Of a stretch of 64,000 nt of DNA, positions 61,066-64,000 are shown piece after piece (the stretch's first letter is position 1; each line of letters starts with the position of its first letter). Position numbers and translations under genes: made by a program. The DNA is from Bacteroidales bacterium (GTDB lineage Bacteria > Bacteroidota > Bacteroidia > Bacteroidales > P3): the NCBI GenBank assembly GCA_017645585.1, contig JAGCOF010000018.1:1-64000 (forward strand), in the 5' to 3' direction. Under the pieces are notes generated by a model. That model saw nothing but the letters and a program-made list of their open reading frames with translations. It did not search any database and was not told where the DNA came from.

Positions 61066-64000
61066 ATGCTGTCAGCGACTGCAGCTGTTTCAGCGCTTCG
61101 CTGATGCTGGGGATGTTGTCTATCGACAGGCTGAGGCGGTCGGGCGTCTCCTTGAGGTGCACGCGGCGCGGGTTGTCTTGCGCGTAGCGTATCAGCTTGG
61201 CGAAGCCCTCGCTGCGGTAGAAGGGGTTCTCGGGGTTGCTCACCAGGTGGCATATCATGCGGCCCTGCTTGAGAATGAGCTTCTCGATGCCGAACTCCTT
61301 GGCCATGCGGCGCAGGGTGATGGTCTGTATCAGCTCGTCGACACAAGGGGGCACAGGTCCGAAGCGGTCCTGCAGGCGGCTGCGGTAGGCGGTCAGCTCC
61401 TCTTCGGTGGTTAATTCGTTCAGCTCCTTATAGAGCACCAGACGCTCGGTGCCCGAGGTGACGTAGTCGTCGGGCAGCAGCACCTCCAGGTCGGTCTCTA
61501 TGGTGCACTCCTTCACATACTCCTTGTTCTCCTCGGCCTCGGCGGCAAACAGCTCCTTGAAGTCGGTCTCCTTCAGCTCCTCGATGGCCTCGTTGAGTAT
61601 CTTGTGGTACATGTCGTATCCCACCTCGCTGATGAAGCCTGATTGCTCGGCGCCGAGGATATTGCCGGCACCGCGTATGTCGAGGTCGCGCATGGCGATG
61701 TTGAAGCCGCTGCCGATGGAGGAGAACTCCTCGATGGCGCGCAGGCGGCGCTGGGCGTCGTCGGTCAAGGTGAGGTAGGAGGGGATGAGCAGGTAGCAGA
61801 AGGCCTTGCGGTTCGAGCGTCCCACGCGGCCGCGCATCTGGTGCAGGTCGCTCAGGCCGAACTGCTGTGCGTTGTTGATGATCATCGTGTTGGCATTGGG
61901 GATATCCAGACCGTTCTCCACAATGCTGGTGGCCACCAGCACGTCGATGTCGCCCTCGAGGAAGCGCATCAGCGTCTCCTCGGCATCCTTGCCGTCCATT
62001 CGTCCGTGCGCCATCGCCACCCGTGCGTCGGGCACCAGGCGTTGCACCAGGCCCGCCATCTCGGGCAGGTTCTCCACGCGGTTGCTGATGAAGAAGGTCT
62101 GTCCACCGCGGCTCATCTCGAACATGATGGCGTCGCGTATCAGCTCTTCGCTGAAGTCGCTCAGCTCCGTCTCGATGGGCTGCCGGTTGGGCGGCGGCGT
62201 CTGTATGACGCTCAGGTCGCGGGCACCCATCAGCGAGAACTGCAGTGTGCGCGGGATGGGGGTGGCCGTCAATGTGAGGCAATCCACGCCCACCTTCATC
62301 TGCTTCAGCTTCTCCTTCACGCTGACGCCGAACTTCTGCTCCTCGTCGATAATCAACAGCCCCAGGTCCTTGAACTTCAACTCTTTGTTGGTGATGGCAT
62401 GAGTGCCTATGAGGATGTCTATCTTGCCCTCGGCCACATCCTTGTATATCTGGTTCTTCTCCTTGGTGGAGCGGAAGCGGTTGAGGTAGTCGACCCTCAC
62501 CGGCATGTCCTTCAAGCGTTCGCTGAAGGTGTTGTAGTGCTGGAAGGCCAGCACGGTGCTGGGCACCAGCACGGCCACCTGCTTCGAGTCGCAGCAGGCC
62601 TTGAAGGCGGCGCGGATGGCCACCTCGGTCTTGCCGAAGCCCACGTCGCCGCACACCAGACGGTCCATCGGCGCCTGCTCCTCCATGTCGTGCTTCACGG
62701 CCACCGTGGCCTTCAGCTGGTCGGGCGTGTCCTCGTAGAGGAAGCTGGCCTCCAGCTGCTCCTGCATCGAGCAGTCGGCGCTGAAGGCAAAGCCGCGGCT
62801 CGCCTTGCGCTTGGCGTAGAGGGCTATGAGGTCCTTGGCGATGTCCTTCACCTGCCGCTTGGTCTTCTGCTTGAGCACCTGCCACGTGTTCGAGCCCAGC
62901 CGGTTCAGCGTCGGCGCTTCGCCCTCCTTGCCCACATAGCGGCTAATCTTGTGCAGCCCGTGGATGCTGATGTAGAGGACGTCGTTGTTCTTGTATATCA
63001 GTCTTATCAGCTCCTGACTCTTGCCGTTCTGCGTCACCTTCTCCAAGCCGCTGAAGCGCCCCACGCCGTAGTCGATGTGGGTCACATAGTCGCCGGGCTT
63101 CAACTCGAACAACTCCTTCAATGTCAGCGCCTCGTGGGTCGCCCGCAGGTCTTTCACCGTGTACTTGTGGTAGCGCTCGAAAATCTCGTGGTCGGTGAAG
63201 CACAGCACACATTCGTCGTGGTCGATGAAGCCGTGAGAAAGCTGTGTGTTGAGGAGTGAGAGGGAGTGAAGGGGGAGTGAGGGGGGAGTGAGGGGGACGA
63301 TAGTGCCGCCTTGTTCATTTGTCTTTTCATTCCCTTTCACTCCTCTCTCACTCCCTTTCTCACTCCCCTTCACTCCTAAAATATTCTGCAGTCGCTTCTC
63401 CTGCGACTCGTTGCTGACGGTGATAATCAGCTTGTAGTCCTTCTCGGCATATTGCGCGAGGGTGTCGGTCAGCAGGTCGAACTGCTTGCCCAGCACCGGC
63501 TGCGGCTCGCTCTTCACCTCCAGACGCTCCTCCTGGCTGAAGTAGTGGCTGTTGCCATACTCTACGATGTTCAGCTCCAGCAGCTTGTGCAGAAACTCGT
63601 TGGCCGTGCAGCACAACTCCTCGGGCTTGGCAAGGTGGAAGGGGAGTGCCGAGAGGTGACATTTCTCTTCGTATGCCTTGCGCACCTCGTCCATCAGCGT
63701 GTCCATGCGCTGGCTCACCATCATCAGGCTCTGCACCCACACCACGTCGTTTCCTCCGAAATATTCCAACAAGGTCACTTTCTCGTTTTCCACTTTCCGC
63801 TTTCCACTTTCCACTTCTGTAAGGTTTGGCACAATGTCCACGCGGTCCAGCTGCTTGACGCTCAGCTGGCTCACGGGGTCGTAGGTGCGCAGCGAGTCAA
63901 TCTGGTCGTCGAAGAACTCGATGCGGTAGGGGAGGTCCGAGGCGAAGGAAAAGACATCCACAATGCCGCCGCGCACGGCGTACTGCCCGGGCTCGACCAC
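61064..64000 (-). CDS. mfd: Transcription-repair coupling factor, N-terminus outside window
   Basis: 979 residues are visible; the GTG at the window edge is internal. Mfd removes stalled RNA polymerase and recruits UvrAB. Domains in order: end of the UvrB-like module (YAVRGGIVDVFSF), RNA-polymerase-interacting domain (LKPGDYVTHIDYGVGRFSGL), RecG-like motor with Walker A CGDVGFGKTEVAIRAAF, Walker B LLIIDEEQKFGV, TATPIPRTLQFSLMGARDLS, the TRG motif area, and the C-terminal D7 domain. Two in-frame repeat arrays occur: 63786-63813 and 63249-63377, both in the poorly conserved region before the RNA-polymerase-binding domain. Confidence 0.96.
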   Translation of the reverse strand: MVEPGQYAVRGGIVDVFSFASDLPYRIEFFDDQIDSLRTYDPVSQLSVKQLDRVDIVPNLTEVESGKRKVENEKVTLLEYFGGNDVVWVQSLMMVSQRMDTLMDEVRKAYEEKCHLSALPFHLAKPEELCCTANEFLHKLLELNIVEYGNSHYFSQEERLEVKSEPQPVLGKQFDLLTDTLAQYAEKDYKLIITVSNESQEKRLQNILGVKGSEKGSERGVKGNEKTNEQGGTIVPLTPPSLPLHSLSLLNTQLSHGFIDHDECVLCFTDHEIFERYHKYTVKDLRATHEALTLKELFELKPGDYVTHIDYGVGRFSGLEKVTQNGKSQELIRLIYKNNDVLYISIHGLHKISRYVGKEGEAPTLNRLGSNTWQVLKQKTKRQVKDIAKDLIALYAKRKASRGFAFSADCSMQEQLEASFLYEDTPDQLKATVAVKHDMEEQAPMDRLVCGDVGFGKTEVAIRAAFKACCDSKQVAVLVPSTVLAFQHYNTFSERLKDMPVRVDYLNRFRSTKEKNQIYKDVAEGKIDILIGTHAITNKELKFKDLGLLIIDEEQKFGVSVKEKLKQMKVGVDCLTLTATPIPRTLQFSLMGARDLSVIQTPPPNRQPIETELSDFSEELIRDAIMFEMSRGGQTFFISNRVENLPEMAGLVQRLVPDARVAMAHGRMDGKDAEETLMRFLEGDIDVLVATSIVENGLDIPNANTMIINNAQQFGLSDLHQMRGRVGRSNRKAFCYLLIPSYLTLTDDAQRRLRAIEEFSSIGSGFNIAMRDLDIRGAGNILGAEQSGFISEVGYDMYHKILNEAIEELKETDFKELFAAEAEENKEYVKECTIETDLEVLLPDDYVTSGTERLVLYKELNELTTEEELTAYRSRLQDRFGPVPPCVDELIQTITLRRMAKEFGIEKLILKQGRMICHLVSNPENPFYRSEGFAKLIRYAQDNPRRVHLKETPDRLSLSIDNIPSISEALKQLQSLTA
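63249..63377 (-). repeat. In-frame hairpin of GAGTGA-type units in mfd
   Basis: On the plus strand a G-rich run with GGGAGTGA-type units (63249-63296) and a C/T-rich run with TTTCACTCC-type units (63325-63377) are reverse complements around a 28-nt loop. It encodes a Gly/Ser/Glu/Lys tract and, after the loop, a Pro/Ser/Leu tract. Confidence 0.88.
63786..63813 (-). repeat. In-frame heptamer array in mfd
   Basis: TTTTCCA, CTTTCCG, CTTTCCA, CTTTCCA on the plus strand, i.e. AGTGGAAAG-type on the coding strand, encoding VESGKRKVENEK. Same heptamer as in pheT. Confidence 0.88.

Noticed and set aside
61643..63259. 538-codon plus-strand frame inside mfd
   Set aside because: Antisense to the conserved motor domains of Mfd; His/Val/Gly-rich without structure.
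1..64000. tRNA or rRNA genes
   Set aside because: I looked through the spacers for cloverleaf-like segments with GGTTCGA-type T-loops and for rRNA motifs and saw none; a covariance search would be decisive.

Overview
This 64 kb window comes from a Bacteroidales-type chromosome (phylum Bacteroidota) of fairly high GC content. The signs are repeated TTTG-N19/20-TAnnTTTG promoters (the Bacteroidota sigma-A pattern), many lipoproteins with Bacteroidota-style signal peptides, a SusC/TonB-type outer-membrane barrel, a type IX secretion C-terminal sorting domain, a membrane pyrophosphatase and an [FeFe]-hydrogenase maturase (HydE). HydE and the glycan-active lipoproteins suggest an anaerobic, host- or gut-associated organism; that is an inference. 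I found no rRNA, tRNA, CRISPR array, prophage or complete insertion sequence. Genus and species cannot be assigned from what I can see.

Layout. 1-5.7 kb: 3' end of an outer-membrane receptor, an 11-bp-phased repeat array, a DUF4143 ATPase, pheT. 5.7-14 kb: intergenic palindromes, a zinc-ribbon membrane protein preceded by a candidate rod-shaped RNA, an RluB-type pseudouridine synthase, a TonB C-terminal protein, DUF1905, an RsmI-like methylase, an HtrA protease lipoprotein, a MATE exporter and a Sel1-like protein. 14-24 kb: sufB, a lipoprotein, a TrmH-type methylase, a C_GCAxxG_C_C protein, an HD hydrolase, mpl, a small coiled-coil protein, ispG and a tandem pair of 7TM regulators of which only the second has an AraC helix-turn-helix. 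24-36.7 kb, all minus strand: rarA, queA, a DUF58 protein, trxA, der, a DUF5723 protein, a lipoprotein, hppA and a T9SS-secreted protein. 37-45 kb, plus strand: a GLPGLI/DUF4412-like protein, ftsK, two tiny cysteine-rich lipoproteins, a DoxX-thioredoxin protein, a purF-like gene and a coiled-coil periplasmic protein. 45-50 kb, minus strand: pepD, a hypothetical gene, a PflX-like radical SAM gene, a third tiny cysteine-rich lipoprotein and a flippase. 50-64 kb: an eroded GH20 lipoprotein, hydE, an M20 amidohydrolase and a MATE exporter (all coupled by ATGA overlaps), murB, a hypothetical gene, a GH33 sialidase lipoprotein, purA, a PepSY-like protein and the 3' three-quarters of mfd (minus strand).

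Most genes are housekeeping: cell wall (mpl, murB, ftsK), translation and RNA modification (pheT, rluB, trmH, queA, rsmI-like), isoprenoids (ispG), purines (purA, purF-like), repair (mfd, rarA) and redox (trxA, DoxX-Trx, sufB).

The most unusual content is non-coding. (1) Eight spacers hold degenerate direct repeats phased at exactly 11 bp; four of these belong to related elements, three of which are about 245-280 bp long and bounded by the palindrome GTCGTGCACGAC. (2) Tandem arrays of 7-, 8- or 9-nt units, often folding back as hairpins, sit in frame inside conserved genes (pheT, trmH, HD hydrolase, mpl, mfd and a hypothetical gene); the rluB linker carries copies of an intergenic repeat. (3) A roughly 185-nt rod-like RNA with its own promoter lies at 6532-6718 on the minus strand and resembles 6S RNA in overall architecture. 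(4) A 41-bp-spaced array of four palindromes lies at 20338-20481. These parts deserve follow-up.
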